The notes under the pieces: generated by a model
What the model was told of the DNA's origin: nothing
What the model saw: the letters and a program-made list of their open reading frames with translations, nothing else
Databases searched by the model: none
Position numbers and translations under genes: made by a program
Assembly (NCBI GenBank): GCA_041741535.1
Contig: JBGSJV010000125.1
Coordinates: forward strand, 9,287 to 73,286
Source of the DNA: M30B19 sp041741535
GTDB lineage: Bacteria; Planctomycetota; Planctomycetia; Pirellulales; Pirellulaceae
Reading direction: 5' to 3'
Length of the DNA stretch: 64,000 bases
Shown: positions 43,215 to 53,243 of the stretch, piece by piece
Layout of the letters: each line of letters starts with the position of its first letter
How positions within the stretch are numbered: position 1 is the first letter of the stretch

Positions 43215-45032
43215 CTACTGCCCTCCGTTTTCCGTCGCTTGTCGTTGTCGCAATGGCTCTATGAATGGCCGCGCCCATTCCTTGTCACCGAACAGGTCAA
43301 TCAATGATTGTCGAATCTCTGCGGCCTGAGCGGGATCGGTTGCTTCTAAACGCTCCGCAGCCTCGATTCGCAAATTGATTTCGTTGGCTTTCGCGTCAAC
43401 TTCCGGAATGGCTTGCTTCAAATACATGCGCCGATACACATCGGCCGCCGCCAAGCAACTCTCCACTCGCTCCGGCAAAGGTTCGCCACCCGCACGGTGA
43501 AACGTGATGAGCGTTTGCAATTCGGCCTGTTTGTCCCACTTCGACTCGTGATCGTCATCCGTCCACTTCAAGAATTGCTTTTCCAGTTCCGACAGATCTC
43601 GCTTGTTGATCGTCGACTTCAACGCCAAAGCATTGCGGAACTGAAACGCCTCCGCCTTCGCCTTGAGATCCTGGACTTCGGCGACGCGTTCATCGTCTGG
43701 ATACTGCTCGAGAAAGGTATTGATCTGCCGAAGAACACCCATTGGCCGTTCTTGCGCGGGCTCGATCATCACCCACAGTTCGTCCGCGGTTCGCGGCCGC
43801 AACACTCGATCGTAGATCAAGTAGCTACTGACCGATAACAAGACCAACACTCCAACGGCCAAAGCCGCTGTGCCCCAAAACGACGGTTGCTCCGTCGCTT
43901 CCTGCTCGGTTACACGCACTGCCCGCTCGAAATAGTCTTGCTCACGAATTACGCGATTGGCAGCCACTAACGACGGCAGCGACCCTTCTTCGCGCATCGT
44001 CTCGCCAACGCCTGAGTTCGGCCGCTGACCCGGTCCGGACTGTCGCCCAGTTTGAGGCCGAGTCGCCGTTCCACGGCCGGACGACTCCGCCGCTCGGCCA
44101 CTACCGGTTGAACGCGCATCCACCATGGTCGGGTTCGAACCATCAATTGGTGCCACCACGACATCCACCTCATCGGCCAAGACCAGATTGGTCTCCATTT
44201 CCGCCCGCTCACGCAGGATCTCTAAGATCTCCGCCAACCGGGTGGCCACACTGCGGGCCGACTTCAAGCGATTCTCCGGTTGCTTTTTCAATAGCTTCTG
44301 AATCAGCAACCCCAGTTCTTCGGGTGCGTCTTTCGCGACACTGGTCAAAAACGGCGCCTTGGTCGTCACGACTTTTTCTAAAGTCTTTTGTGGCGAAGTA
44401 CCAACAATCGGTGGCTTCCCTGTCGCCAACGCAAACAACACACCACCCAAACTGTATAAATCACTTTGAATGGTCGCTGGCTTGCCAACCGCTTGTTCAG
44501 GCGACATGAACTCGGCCGTCCCCAAGACGCCGGACATGGTCATTTGTTGGGCTCCAAATCGCTTGGCAATCCCGTAGTCCGCCAACTTGATCTGGCCATC
44601 ATTGGAACGAATGATATTGCCCGGCTTCAGGTCCCGATGAATTACTCCAATACTATGAGAGTAATGCAACGCTTCACAGACTTTGAGCCCAATCTCCACC
44701 GTCTCAATGTAGGTAAAGTGATAGCCCGCCTTTTGCATCGCATATAGACTTTTGCCTTCGACCAATTCCATCGCGAAGTAAAAGACATCATCCTGCTTGC
44801 CAAAACTCAAAAGCTGGACAATGTTGGGATGCTTCAATTCAATCAGTGTCTGGACTTCTTCTTGAAATCGCTCCAGAAACTGCAAATCACTCGCCAAGTC
44901 CGGCGCTAAGATTTTGACGGCGACTCGCTCACCCGTCTCCGGGTCAACGCCACGATAGACCGTCCCCATTCCACCACGGCCGAGTACCTCTTCCAATAAG
45001 TAAGGGCCCAGCTTCGACGGTATCATGCTCAT
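43215..45032 (-). CDS. Hanks-type Ser/Thr protein kinase
   Basis: 605 residues from ATG 45032 (ATG 45026 is an alternative). Kinase motifs: GRGGMGTVYRG, catalytic Lys in VAVKILAP, HRDLKPGNII, DYGIAKRF (Tyr in place of Phe in DFG) and GTAEFMSPEQ. A transmembrane helix (LAVGVLVLLSVSSYLIYDRV) leads to an outer helical region with no named domain. The DYG variant still has the Asp. It follows the pilus genes on the same strand, with a hairpin between. Confidence 0.9.
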   Translation of the reverse strand: MSMIPSKLGPYLLEEVLGRGGMGTVYRGVDPETGERVAVKILAPDLASDLQFLERFQEEVQTLIELKHPNIVQLLSFGKQDDVFYFAMELVEGKSLYAMQKAGYHFTYIETVEIGLKVCEALHYSHSIGVIHRDLKPGNIIRSNDGQIKLADYGIAKRFGAQQMTMSGVLGTAEFMSPEQAVGKPATIQSDLYSLGGVLFALATGKPPIVGTSPQKTLEKVVTTKAPFLTSVAKDAPEELGLLIQKLLKKQPENRLKSARSVATRLAEILEILRERAEMETNLVLADEVDVVVAPIDGSNPTMVDARSTGSGRAAESSGRGTATRPQTGRQSGPGQRPNSGVGETMREEGSLPSLVAANRVIREQDYFERAVRVTEQEATEQPSFWGTAALAVGVLVLLSVSSYLIYDRVLRPRTADELWVMIEPAQERPMGVLRQINTFLEQYPDDERVAEVQDLKAKAEAFQFRNALALKSTINKRDLSELEKQFLKWTDDDHESKWDKQAELQTLITFHRAGGEPLPERVESCLAAADVYRRMYLKQAIPEVDAKANEINLRIEAAERLEATDPAQAAEIRQSLIDLFGDKEWARPFIEPLRQRQATENGGQ

Positions 45033-45051
45033 CCCGTTAGTGACGGACAAA

Positions 45052-45084
45052 ACACCGATCGCTCGCCAAGCAAACGATCGGTGT
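45052..45084 (-). terminator. Hairpin after pilC
   Basis: A perfect 10-base stem ACACCGATCG / CGATCGGTGT (45052-45061, 45075-45084) has a 13-base loop. On the minus strand it follows the pilC stop by 34 bases and is followed by TTTTG, so it may terminate or attenuate pilus transcription before the kinase gene. The T-run is short. Confidence 0.5.
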
Positions 45085-45117
45085 CGTAAAAAACATGGTC
45101 CGGCCGCTTTCGACGTG

Positions 45118-46527
45118 TTAGCCGCCGGCTTTGGACGAAAGTTCCGTAATCATTTGAATCAAGGGCATGAACAGTGCTAACACAATAAAAAGCACAACCA
45201 AACCCAAGAACACAATCAACATCGGCTCGATCAACTTCATCAACCCGTCGGTCAACGTCGTTACTTCTTCGTCGTAGTAGTCGGCAACTTTGTACATCAT
45301 CCGATCTAATTCACCGGTCTCTTCACCCACGTCAACCATGTTGACGACCAAATCTTCAATCACCGGCTTTTTGTGGAACATGTAATAAATGGCCGCACCC
45401 AAAACCGCCAAACCACCAGCCGCCATCAACAACTCGTTCTGAAATTGTTGATTGAAAAATAGAACACAGAGCGGTGGAACGGAACACATGGCCATCCAAA
45501 AGAAGCAAGCAACCGGGTGAAATCCTGGCACCGAGTTTCGCTTCAATGGTCGAGCAATACTCTCACCTTCGCGAATCGCATCACTGACCCGATGAAAAAC
45601 CTTTTCAAACATGGCATTGCCCGACGTCTCCCGAGTAATCGTCAGGCTCTCCAAGATAGGAACTCCGGAAGCAACCAAGGTTCCCAACGTCCGTGTCGTC
45701 CGCGCCAAGTTCGCCTTTTCTGCCAACTTGCCGAACAAAGGCAATTTTAAAATGTACAAATGCCAACCCATGCGTCCCGCCTTGAACCGACAGACCAAGG
45801 CGATAAACATGATCACGGTAAATGGAATTAACGGGAACATGAACCATAGTCGCGTACACGTGTTGGTCACGTCCACCAACAGCGTGGTCACAAACGGCAA
45901 GTCCTTCATGCCGAACTCGTCAAACATCTTCAAGAACTGTGGCACGATGTACAAAATAATCGCGGCCAAAATACCGAAGGTCACCAAAATCACCATTGCC
46001 GGATAAATCATCGCGCCAATGACTTTGTTTTTGAGCCGTTGCGACCGTTCTTTGAACTCGGCCAACCGCTGGAGAATGGCTTCTAAAGCACCACCCGCCT
46101 CGCCGGCTTTGATCATGTTGACGTAGAGTCGATCAAATACCTTTGGCGACTTACCCATCGCTTCCGAAAGTGTGGAACCACCCTCAATCTCTTCACAAAC
46201 ATCAATAAGCGCATTCTTCAAACCGCCCGGCTTCGCTTGAGCCTCTAAAATCTTGAGACTCCGCAAAATAGGCAAGCCAGCGTCCTGCAAAATCGACAAT
46301 TGCCGAGTGAACGTCACGATCTTCTTACCGCCCGCCCCACCCAGAGCAAATGTCTTTCGACCACGTCCGCGTTTGGCCGCCGCCTTGGCCTTCTGAACAC
46401 TGATTTTGGTGACGTAGTATCCCATCGACCGAATGGTCGCCTGGGCCTCGTCCTGATTAGTCGCGTCAATCACGTCCCGAATCGGTTGACCAAGCGCATC
46501 GTAAGCTTCAAACTGAAAAGTAGGCAT
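45118..46527 (-). CDS. pilC: Type IV pilus / type II secretion inner-membrane platform protein
   Basis: 469 residues. A GspF/PilC protein with two repeats of the family domain, each with helices: ITFTRQLSILQDAGLPILRS ... VIGAMIYPAMVILVTFGIL and RTLGTLVASGVPILESLTI ... MLIVFLGLVVLFIVLALFM. It is the membrane platform for pilus assembly. Last gene of the pilT-pilB-pilC run. Confidence 0.92.
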   Translation of the reverse strand: MPTFQFEAYDALGQPIRDVIDATNQDEAQATIRSMGYYVTKISVQKAKAAAKRGRGRKTFALGGAGGKKIVTFTRQLSILQDAGLPILRSLKILEAQAKPGGLKNALIDVCEEIEGGSTLSEAMGKSPKVFDRLYVNMIKAGEAGGALEAILQRLAEFKERSQRLKNKVIGAMIYPAMVILVTFGILAAIILYIVPQFLKMFDEFGMKDLPFVTTLLVDVTNTCTRLWFMFPLIPFTVIMFIALVCRFKAGRMGWHLYILKLPLFGKLAEKANLARTTRTLGTLVASGVPILESLTITRETSGNAMFEKVFHRVSDAIREGESIARPLKRNSVPGFHPVACFFWMAMCSVPPLCVLFFNQQFQNELLMAAGGLAVLGAAIYYMFHKKPVIEDLVVNMVDVGEETGELDRMMYKVADYYDEEVTTLTDGLMKLIEPMLIVFLGLVVLFIVLALFMPLIQMITELSSKAGG

Positions 46528-46620
46528 TGCACCGTTCCATTGGAAATAGACAGTCCACCGTCGTCGCCCTAAATTCTAACGCCCTCACCCGTTTTTTGCA
46601 CGGCTAATTTTCATTTTTTT

Positions 46621-48339
46621 CTAGGCATCCAAGATCGTCTCCCGGATAACCTCGTCCGCAGTCGTCAAACCTTGCGTCAAGAAATCCATCCCGATGTCCC
46701 GCAGCGGCCGCATTCCGTGCTTTTTGGCAATCTTACGCAACTTATCAGCCGACGCTCCTTCCATGATCAGTTCACGCAACTCGTCGTTCATGATCATCAG
46801 TTCGAAAAGCCCAATCCGACCCTTGAAACCCGTCCCATTGCAGGCATTGCAACCAGCCCCTCGGTAGGTCTTTTGCCCCTTCAAATCTTCCTTCTTGAGC
46901 TCCAATTCCCACAACTGGAGTTCGGTGAAGTCCGTCTGCTCGCGACATTCCGTGCAAATCCGCCGGACCAATCGCTGCGCCAAAATCGCCTCAACCGTGG
47001 CCGTGATCATGAACGGCGGCACCCCCATATCCTTCAATCGGGTGATGGTCGACGGCGCGTCGTTGGTGTGCAACGTGCTAAACACCGTGTGTCCGGTCAG
47101 AGACGCTTGAATGGCAATCTCGGCCGTTTCCAAGTCCCGAATCTCACCGACCAAAATCTTGTCGGGATCCTGACGCAAGATCGCGCGTAAACACGAAGCA
47201 AACGTCACGCCGATGTCGTGGTCGATCGGAATCTGGATAATTCCCTCAATGTCGTATTCGACCGGATCTTCGGTCGTGATCAACTTGTCTTCGATCGTAT
47301 TGAGTTCGCTAAGCGCCGAGTACAACGTGGTTGTCTTGCCCGAACCCGTCGGGCCGGTCACCAAGATGATTCCATTCGGTTTTCCCATCACCGTCCGGAA
47401 CTCGCTCAAGGTTTGCTCATTCATCCCCACCTTGGTGAGGTCCAACGAAACCACGGAACGATCCAGCACCCGCATGACGACGCTTTCGCCAAACAACGTC
47501 GGCAACACGCTCACCCGCAAGTCCACGGGGTGACCACCGACCGTCAATTCAATCCGACCGTCTTGCGGCATACGCCGCTCCGCAATGTCCAAGTTGGCCA
47601 TCACTTTGACGCGCGTCGTAATCGCAAACGCCAAGTGTCTCGGCGGTGGCACCATTTCATACAACACACCGTCCGCTTTGATGCGAATGCGGAACTCGTC
47701 CTCAAACGGCTCCAAGTGAATGTCGCTCGCGTGATCCTTGATCGCCAACAACAACACCATGTTCAAAAGCTTACGAACCGGCGCACTTTCCACCAACTCA
47801 TTGACGTCGGTCAAGTTGATGGGGCCACCTGACGACAACTCCTCAACCGCCTTTTTCAAATCATTGTCCGAATTCAATTCGGCAACAATCTTGTCCATGC
47901 TTTCGATTTCGTCGTTGAAAAACTTATCAAGCGTCTTCTTGATCTGCGCTTCCGAACTGACAACCAACCGAATCTCGTAACCCAAGAATCGCCGCAATTC
48001 GTCGCGAATGCTCAAGTTTTGCGGATCACACGTCGACAGCACCAACGTGCCACTGTCCAACTGCAAAGGAATCACTCGGTACATCTGCGCCATCGCGTCG
48101 GTCACCAAGTTCTTGACTTCCGGCTTCAGCACCAAACCTTCCAAGTCAAAAGTCTTTAACCGAAACTGTTCGGCCAAGGCACTGACCAAATGCTCCTCTT
48201 CGATCAAGCCCATGTCCTGGGCGATCTTGCCCAGCAATTGGCCTGGGTGTTGTGCCTGCTCTTCCAGCAACATTTCCAACTGCTCGTCAGAAATGTAACC
48301 CATGTCGACAAAAATTTGCCCGATACGCCGAATTGCCAT
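46621..48339 (-). CDS. pilB: Type IV pilus assembly ATPase
   Basis: 572 residues. An MshEN-type N-terminal domain (IGQIFVDMGYISDEQLEMLL), then the ATPase: Walker A GPTGSGKTTTLYSAL near 329, ASP/Walker B region (VGEIRDLETAEIAIQASL) and a tetracysteine zinc site (CTEC ... CNAC). It powers pilus extension. It lies between pilT and pilC. Confidence 0.92.
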   Translation of the reverse strand: MAIRRIGQIFVDMGYISDEQLEMLLEEQAQHPGQLLGKIAQDMGLIEEEHLVSALAEQFRLKTFDLEGLVLKPEVKNLVTDAMAQMYRVIPLQLDSGTLVLSTCDPQNLSIRDELRRFLGYEIRLVVSSEAQIKKTLDKFFNDEIESMDKIVAELNSDNDLKKAVEELSSGGPINLTDVNELVESAPVRKLLNMVLLLAIKDHASDIHLEPFEDEFRIRIKADGVLYEMVPPPRHLAFAITTRVKVMANLDIAERRMPQDGRIELTVGGHPVDLRVSVLPTLFGESVVMRVLDRSVVSLDLTKVGMNEQTLSEFRTVMGKPNGIILVTGPTGSGKTTTLYSALSELNTIEDKLITTEDPVEYDIEGIIQIPIDHDIGVTFASCLRAILRQDPDKILVGEIRDLETAEIAIQASLTGHTVFSTLHTNDAPSTITRLKDMGVPPFMITATVEAILAQRLVRRICTECREQTDFTELQLWELELKKEDLKGQKTYRGAGCNACNGTGFKGRIGLFELMIMNDELRELIMEGASADKLRKIAKKHGMRPLRDIGMDFLTQGLTTADEVIRETILDA

Positions 48340-48436
48340 CTGGTTTTAACCTCTATGACTTGGTGCCGACCGAAAAAGGGACGTCCTTTTCCATAGCGGC
48401 CAAAATTGCAGCCGCAGCGACGCGAACACGAACCGC

Positions 48437-49531
48437 CTATTGGGGAACCTGACCTTCGTCCATCATCCGCCGCGCATTTGCGATCCGCCGAGCCAGTGAA
48501 TCAGGATCCTGAGCCTTGCCCAAACAATCTTCCATCGTGACATTTCGCTCGATCCAATGATTGAACAACGAATCGTCCATCAATTGCATTCCAAACTTCG
48601 ATCCCGTTTGAATTGCCGAATTGATTCGGAACGTCTTATTTTCCCGAATCAGGTTGGCCACAGCCGGCGTAACGATCAACGTCTCGTAGGCAGCCACCCG
48701 ACCCCCGCCAATCTTGGGCAACAAGGTCTGAGCCAAAACCCCGAGCAAAGCGGTCGACAACTGAGTCCGAATCTGATCCTGCAAGTTCCCAGGAAACGCG
48801 TCGATGATGCGGTTGACCGTGCCCTGCGCACTGTTCGTGTGCAACGTCCCAAACACCACGTGACCGGTTTCGGCCGCCGTAATCGCAGCTTCGATCGTCT
48901 CCAAGTCACGCATTTCGCCCACCAGAATCACGTCCGGATCCTGACGCAACGCGCGACGAATGGCTTCCGAAAAACTGGGCACGTCCACACCCACTTCGCG
49001 TTGATTGACCGTCGACTTCTTGTGGTAATGAAAGAACTCGATCGGGTCTTCAATCGTGATGATGTGATGGTCCACGGTTTCATTCAGAAAGTTGACCAAA
49101 CTGGCCAACGTCGTACTTTTCCCCGAGCCCGTCGGACCAGTCACCAAGAACAACCCGCGGGGACGCATGACCAATTTTTTCAAAGTATCCGGCAAACCCA
49201 ACTGCTCGGGAGTGAGCATGTTGGTCGGAATCTGCCGCAATACCATCGAGATATTGCCGCGTTGTTTGAAAATAGAAACGCGAAACCGAGCCTTGTCGCC
49301 AAACGCAAACCCAAAGTCCGAACCGCCCGCCTCTTGTAGTTCCCTTTGACAACGATCCGGGGAAATACTCTTCATTAGAGCAACCGTGTCCTCAGGCTCC
49401 AGGACCTTGGTCTCCAATTTCCGCAATCGTCCATGCAAACGAAACACCGGCGGTTGCCCGACCGTGATGTGAATATCGCTCGCACCTTGCTTGACGCACG
49501 CTTCCAATAACTTATCAATTAAAACTGCCAT
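48437..49531 (-). CDS. pilT: Type IV pilus retraction ATPase
   Basis: 364 residues. PilT features: GASDIHITVGQPPVFRLHG, Walker A GPTGSGKSTTLASL near 130, GEMRDLETIEAAITAAETGH and GTLHTNSAQGTVNRIID, with no zinc tetracysteine. Drives retraction and twitching. It sits between the two PilB-like ATPases. Confidence 0.94.
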   Translation of the reverse strand: MAVLIDKLLEACVKQGASDIHITVGQPPVFRLHGRLRKLETKVLEPEDTVALMKSISPDRCQRELQEAGGSDFGFAFGDKARFRVSIFKQRGNISMVLRQIPTNMLTPEQLGLPDTLKKLVMRPRGLFLVTGPTGSGKSTTLASLVNFLNETVDHHIITIEDPIEFFHYHKKSTVNQREVGVDVPSFSEAIRRALRQDPDVILVGEMRDLETIEAAITAAETGHVVFGTLHTNSAQGTVNRIIDAFPGNLQDQIRTQLSTALLGVLAQTLLPKIGGGRVAAYETLIVTPAVANLIRENKTFRINSAIQTGSKFGMQLMDDSLFNHWIERNVTMEDCLGKAQDPDSLARRIANARRMMDEGQVPQ

Positions 49532-49601
49532 GTGCCTCGGTTTCCGTTCTTCGGTTTACTTCCCAATTGCCAAAACTGCCAATGACGACCACGCTGAACA
49601 T

Positions 49602-51338
49602 TTAGGTTCGGAACGTATCTTGCTCGGTGCGTTTGGCCACTCGGTAGACTTCTTCAATCGTCGTGATTCCCCGCATCACTTTCTTGATCCCATCAATGTA
49701 CAACGTGTCCATTCCCGCCGTGATCGCATGGCGGCGAATTTCCGTCGTCGACGCATTCGCAAAAATCAATTCGCGGATCTTCGAGTCGATCATCAGAATC
49801 TCATGAATTCCAATCCGACCCTTGTAGCCCGTCTTCTGGCAAGTGTTGCAGCCTTTGCCTTTCATGAAGGTGGCCGTTTCTTTCATCGCCGGCGTAATAC
49901 CCGCCTCCTGCAATTGATAGTCTTGCGGCATGTACCGAACCTTGCACTTCGGACAAACCGTGCGAATCAACCGCTGTGCCAAAATCGCCACCACGGAACT
50001 GGCCACCAAATAACCAGGCACGCCCATATCCACCATGCGAGAAATCGCACTAGGAGCGTCGTTCGTATGCAACGTACTGAACACCAAGTGACCCGTCAAC
50101 GAAGCCTGAATCCCCATCGAAGCCGTTTCCGCGTCTCGCATCTCACCCACCAAAATCACGTTGGGCGCTTGTCGCAACATCGAGCGAATGATGCGCGCAA
50201 AGTCCAAACCAATCGAGTGCTTGACTTCCACTTGATTGATGCCGGGCAGGTAATACTCCACCGGATCTTCGGCGGTAATGATCTTCTTGTCAGGACGATT
50301 GATCGAGTTCAATGCCGAATACAATGTGGTCGTCTTGCCCGAACCCGTCGGACCCGTGACCAAAACAATGCCATTCGGTCGCTTGAGCAACTGCTGGAAC
50401 TTGACAAACACATCGTCCATCAGACCCAACTGACGAATACCAATCTTGATATTGTCCTTATCCAACAAGCGCATCACGGCCGATTGCCCGTGATTGGTCG
50501 GAATAATACTGACCCGCAAGTCAAGCTCTTTTTCGCCCACGGTGACCTTGATTCGACCGTCCTGCGGACGCCGTCGCTCCGCAATATCGATTGAAGCCAA
50601 CACCTTCACGCGAGAAACTATCGCGCCCAATTGACGGCGTGGCAGCGAATCTCGCTCATGCAACATACCGTCGATACGATAACGGATCCGCACGCGATGT
50701 TCGAACGGCTCGATGTGAATATCCGAAGCCCGCAATTGAACGGCTTCCGTGATCATCATTTGCACCAACCGCACAATCGGAGCGGTGTTCTCGTCGGTAC
50801 CGTCCTCGCGAGTTGTCGTCTTGGAGTCATCCACCGTTTCGGTGAAGTCAATCGCCGTGTCGGTGAATTCTTGCAGAATCGAGTCCGCCGACTGACCGTC
50901 GATCTGCCCGTACACTCGATTGATCGTCGCAAAGATTGACGAACGACTCGCCAATGAGATCACAACGTCACGGTTCAAAATAAATCGTAACTTCTCCAGC
51001 GTATCCATGTCGTTTGGATTGCTAATCGCAATCCGCAGCCGGCCGTCAACTTCCGCGATCGGCACCACGGCATTTTCGCGGGCGACCGTTTCCGGCATTA
51101 GCTCGATAACGCTTTCCGGAATGTCCACCTCATCCAAATCAACCGATTCAACGCGATGAGCCGCCGCCAAACACTTGATCAGTTCATCTTCGGAAGCATA
51201 GCCTAATTTGATGACGGCTTCCGTCAAAGCCAACTTGGATTCGCGCGACAATTGTTCGGCCTCGGCCAACTGGTCTTTGGTCAAGGTTTTTGTCTTCACC
51301 AAAGCCGCGCGAAAGTTATTGTCAGAACCGTACGCCAT
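49602..51338 (-). CDS. Second GspE/PilB-type ATPase
   Basis: 578 residues. An MshEN-like N-terminus (KTLTKDQLAEAEQLSRES), Walker A GPTGSGKTTTLYSAL near 326, GEMRDAETASMGIQASLTGH and a tetracysteine (CPKC ... CNTC). It is similar in layout to the pilB gene but clearly diverged. It may be a type II secretion ATPase or an alternative pilus motor. First gene of the pilus-motor run. Confidence 0.9.
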   Translation of the reverse strand: MAYGSDNNFRAALVKTKTLTKDQLAEAEQLSRESKLALTEAVIKLGYASEDELIKCLAAAHRVESVDLDEVDIPESVIELMPETVARENAVVPIAEVDGRLRIAISNPNDMDTLEKLRFILNRDVVISLASRSSIFATINRVYGQIDGQSADSILQEFTDTAIDFTETVDDSKTTTREDGTDENTAPIVRLVQMMITEAVQLRASDIHIEPFEHRVRIRYRIDGMLHERDSLPRRQLGAIVSRVKVLASIDIAERRRPQDGRIKVTVGEKELDLRVSIIPTNHGQSAVMRLLDKDNIKIGIRQLGLMDDVFVKFQQLLKRPNGIVLVTGPTGSGKTTTLYSALNSINRPDKKIITAEDPVEYYLPGINQVEVKHSIGLDFARIIRSMLRQAPNVILVGEMRDAETASMGIQASLTGHLVFSTLHTNDAPSAISRMVDMGVPGYLVASSVVAILAQRLIRTVCPKCKVRYMPQDYQLQEAGITPAMKETATFMKGKGCNTCQKTGYKGRIGIHEILMIDSKIRELIFANASTTEIRRHAITAGMDTLYIDGIKKVMRGITTIEEVYRVAKRTEQDTFRT

Positions 51339-51545
51339 TGTTGCTTCTTACTCCAAGTCCTCGACGGACCAATCGACCTTAGGCAAAACTGCTGTTTGAC
51401 AAGTTTGCGTCCGCAACCTTTATCATGGACAACCGCCCCGTTTTGTCAATGAATTTCAGACGCTGCAGCCCCAAACGCCCCAACTTCGAATTTTCGACCC
51501 CACGTGCCCGACATTCTACTCGATCTTCACGCGCGATTGTACCGA

Positions 51546-52433
51546 TTACGCAGGAATAATCGTCCAACGCTGGGCACCCGATACCAAACCGACGGTCGCC
51601 GCACGCCGACGCAACTCGTTCAACGCAGCCAATCCGTCGTCGCCCAAGTCTTCCGTCCAGCGATTCACATAGAGATCCACATGGGACCACAAGACGGCTT
51701 CGTCGTATTCTTGTGCATGTCGTTGCATCATCGGCAACGCCAGCTCTCGATGGGCCAAAGCGTCCCGTACCGACGCTTGAATCAAGCGACTGATCCGCCC
51801 CAACACGTCCGTCCCCAAATCCAACCGACCTAAAATCCCACCCAACGGTAACGGAGCCCGCGTCTCCCGCTCCCAACGCTCGCCCAAGTCTTCAACCAAC
51901 CCGAGCCCCTGCTGCTGGTAGGTAAAGCGCCCCTCATGAATACACACCCCATAGTCGGCATCCCCAGCCAGCAAAGCCGGAGCAATCTCTGAAAACACCA
52001 CCTGCTGGACTCGGCCCACATCGCCGTGGAACAGGCGATACAACAAGTAGGCCGTTGTGTCTCGACCCGGACACAAGACGCGAGATTCCTCCGAAGGCGG
52101 AGGTACACTGCTCCCCTCCCAATTTTTGCTCCCCCCGTCCTGAATCCGTACAAGTTCACGGAGTCCCGGTCGAGCCAAAAGTAGTGGCCCATTACCAAAC
52201 CCCAAAGCCGCCCCGGCGGCAAACACACCATACCGATCCGACAATTTCAACGCCGCGTGAAAACTCGCTTTGCCAACATCCAATTCGTCCGCATGCAAAC
52301 GTTCGTTCAATTCCTGCACGTCCAGCAAACAGAATTCGAAATCGATGCCGTTCGTTTCCAGTCGTCGCGTTAACAAGGGGAAGAACGAAAAGGTATCGTT
52401 CGGACAGGTCGATATTCCAATCCGAATCTTCAT
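51546..52433 (-). CDS. mqnD: 1,4-dihydroxy-6-naphthoate synthase
   Basis: 295 residues. MqnD opening RIGISTCPNDTFSFFPLL, then DVQELNERLHADELDVGKAS and a DYGVCIHEGRF segment, as in the family. It converts cyclic de-hypoxanthine futalosine to dihydroxynaphthoate in the futalosine menaquinone pathway. It overlaps mqnB by ATGA. Confidence 0.92.
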   Translation of the reverse strand: MKIRIGISTCPNDTFSFFPLLTRRLETNGIDFEFCLLDVQELNERLHADELDVGKASFHAALKLSDRYGVFAAGAALGFGNGPLLLARPGLRELVRIQDGGSKNWEGSSVPPPSEESRVLCPGRDTTAYLLYRLFHGDVGRVQQVVFSEIAPALLAGDADYGVCIHEGRFTYQQQGLGLVEDLGERWERETRAPLPLGGILGRLDLGTDVLGRISRLIQASVRDALAHRELALPMMQRHAQEYDEAVLWSHVDLYVNRWTEDLGDDGLAALNELRRRAATVGLVSGAQRWTIIPA

Positions 52434-53116
52434 ACGCTCTTCCTAACCACAAGCTGCGCTAAACTGTCCATGGCTCGGTCGATCTGCCAGTTCGCAAATT
52501 CTCGATCGCCCACCTCGTTCGTCAGCCCACGCCAGATCGAACAACGAACACCCACCAATTTACAGGCCAAGGCCACGGAAAATCCTTCCATATCCTCGAC
52601 CGCGACGCCCGGGAACTGCCGTTGTCTGTTCAAGGCCGTTTCTCGCGATCCACTCGCAACACCAACGGTCAACAAGCGAGCTCCCGCAGCAAACTCCAAC
52701 TCCAACTCTTGGGACACCGCAAATTGCAACTCTCCCCGAGGCACCATCAACCCGTGCGGCACTTGGGGAAACCCCAATTCGCTCGGCAGCTGCCACTTGC
52801 CAACCGCCAAGGTGGCCTCGCCCCGACGCTGGGCTCCTACCGTATCGGTTACAACGTGCCCAATCTCCACCGCCGTTCCAACGGGTGCCACGACCGGATC
52901 AAAGGAACCGCCAATCCCCAGTAATATGACCTCGTTGGGCTGCTCGTGCTCCAACAACTGAGCGGTGACGATGCCGGCCGCGATGGGTCCAAACCCGCAT
53001 AAGCGGATCTCAGGCGCCACACGTTCCGGGATGTTCATTCGCCACCGTGATAAAAACCGCTGCCGCTCCAATTCCGTCGGCATCAGCCATAGTATCGGCG
53101 ATCGAAAATCAGACAT
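52430..53116 (-). CDS. mqnB: Futalosine hydrolase
   Basis: 228 residues from ATG 53116 (GGAG upstream). Nucleosidase fold: FGPIAAGIVTA, LLGIGGSFDP, AVEDMEGFSVALAC and FANWQI. It removes hypoxanthine from futalosine, the second step of the pathway, and the next gene on the transcript is mqnD. Other mqn genes are not in the window. Confidence 0.88.
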   Translation of the reverse strand: MSDFRSPILWLMPTELERQRFLSRWRMNIPERVAPEIRLCGFGPIAAGIVTAQLLEHEQPNEVILLGIGGSFDPVVAPVGTAVEIGHVVTDTVGAQRRGEATLAVGKWQLPSELGFPQVPHGLMVPRGELQFAVSQELELEFAAGARLLTVGVASGSRETALNRQRQFPGVAVEDMEGFSVALACKLVGVRCSIWRGLTNEVGDREFANWQIDRAMDSLAQLVVRKSV

Positions 53117-53243
53117 AGAGAAGTCTCCGGCACTCTGGTGTTGGGACACGCCACGAATTGACGCTTGACCTCGTAGCGACGCTCGCCAGAGCGTGTTTGC
53201 TTTCCGCCCCGCACCAAGCTCTTCTACCCCAAATACCACTCGG

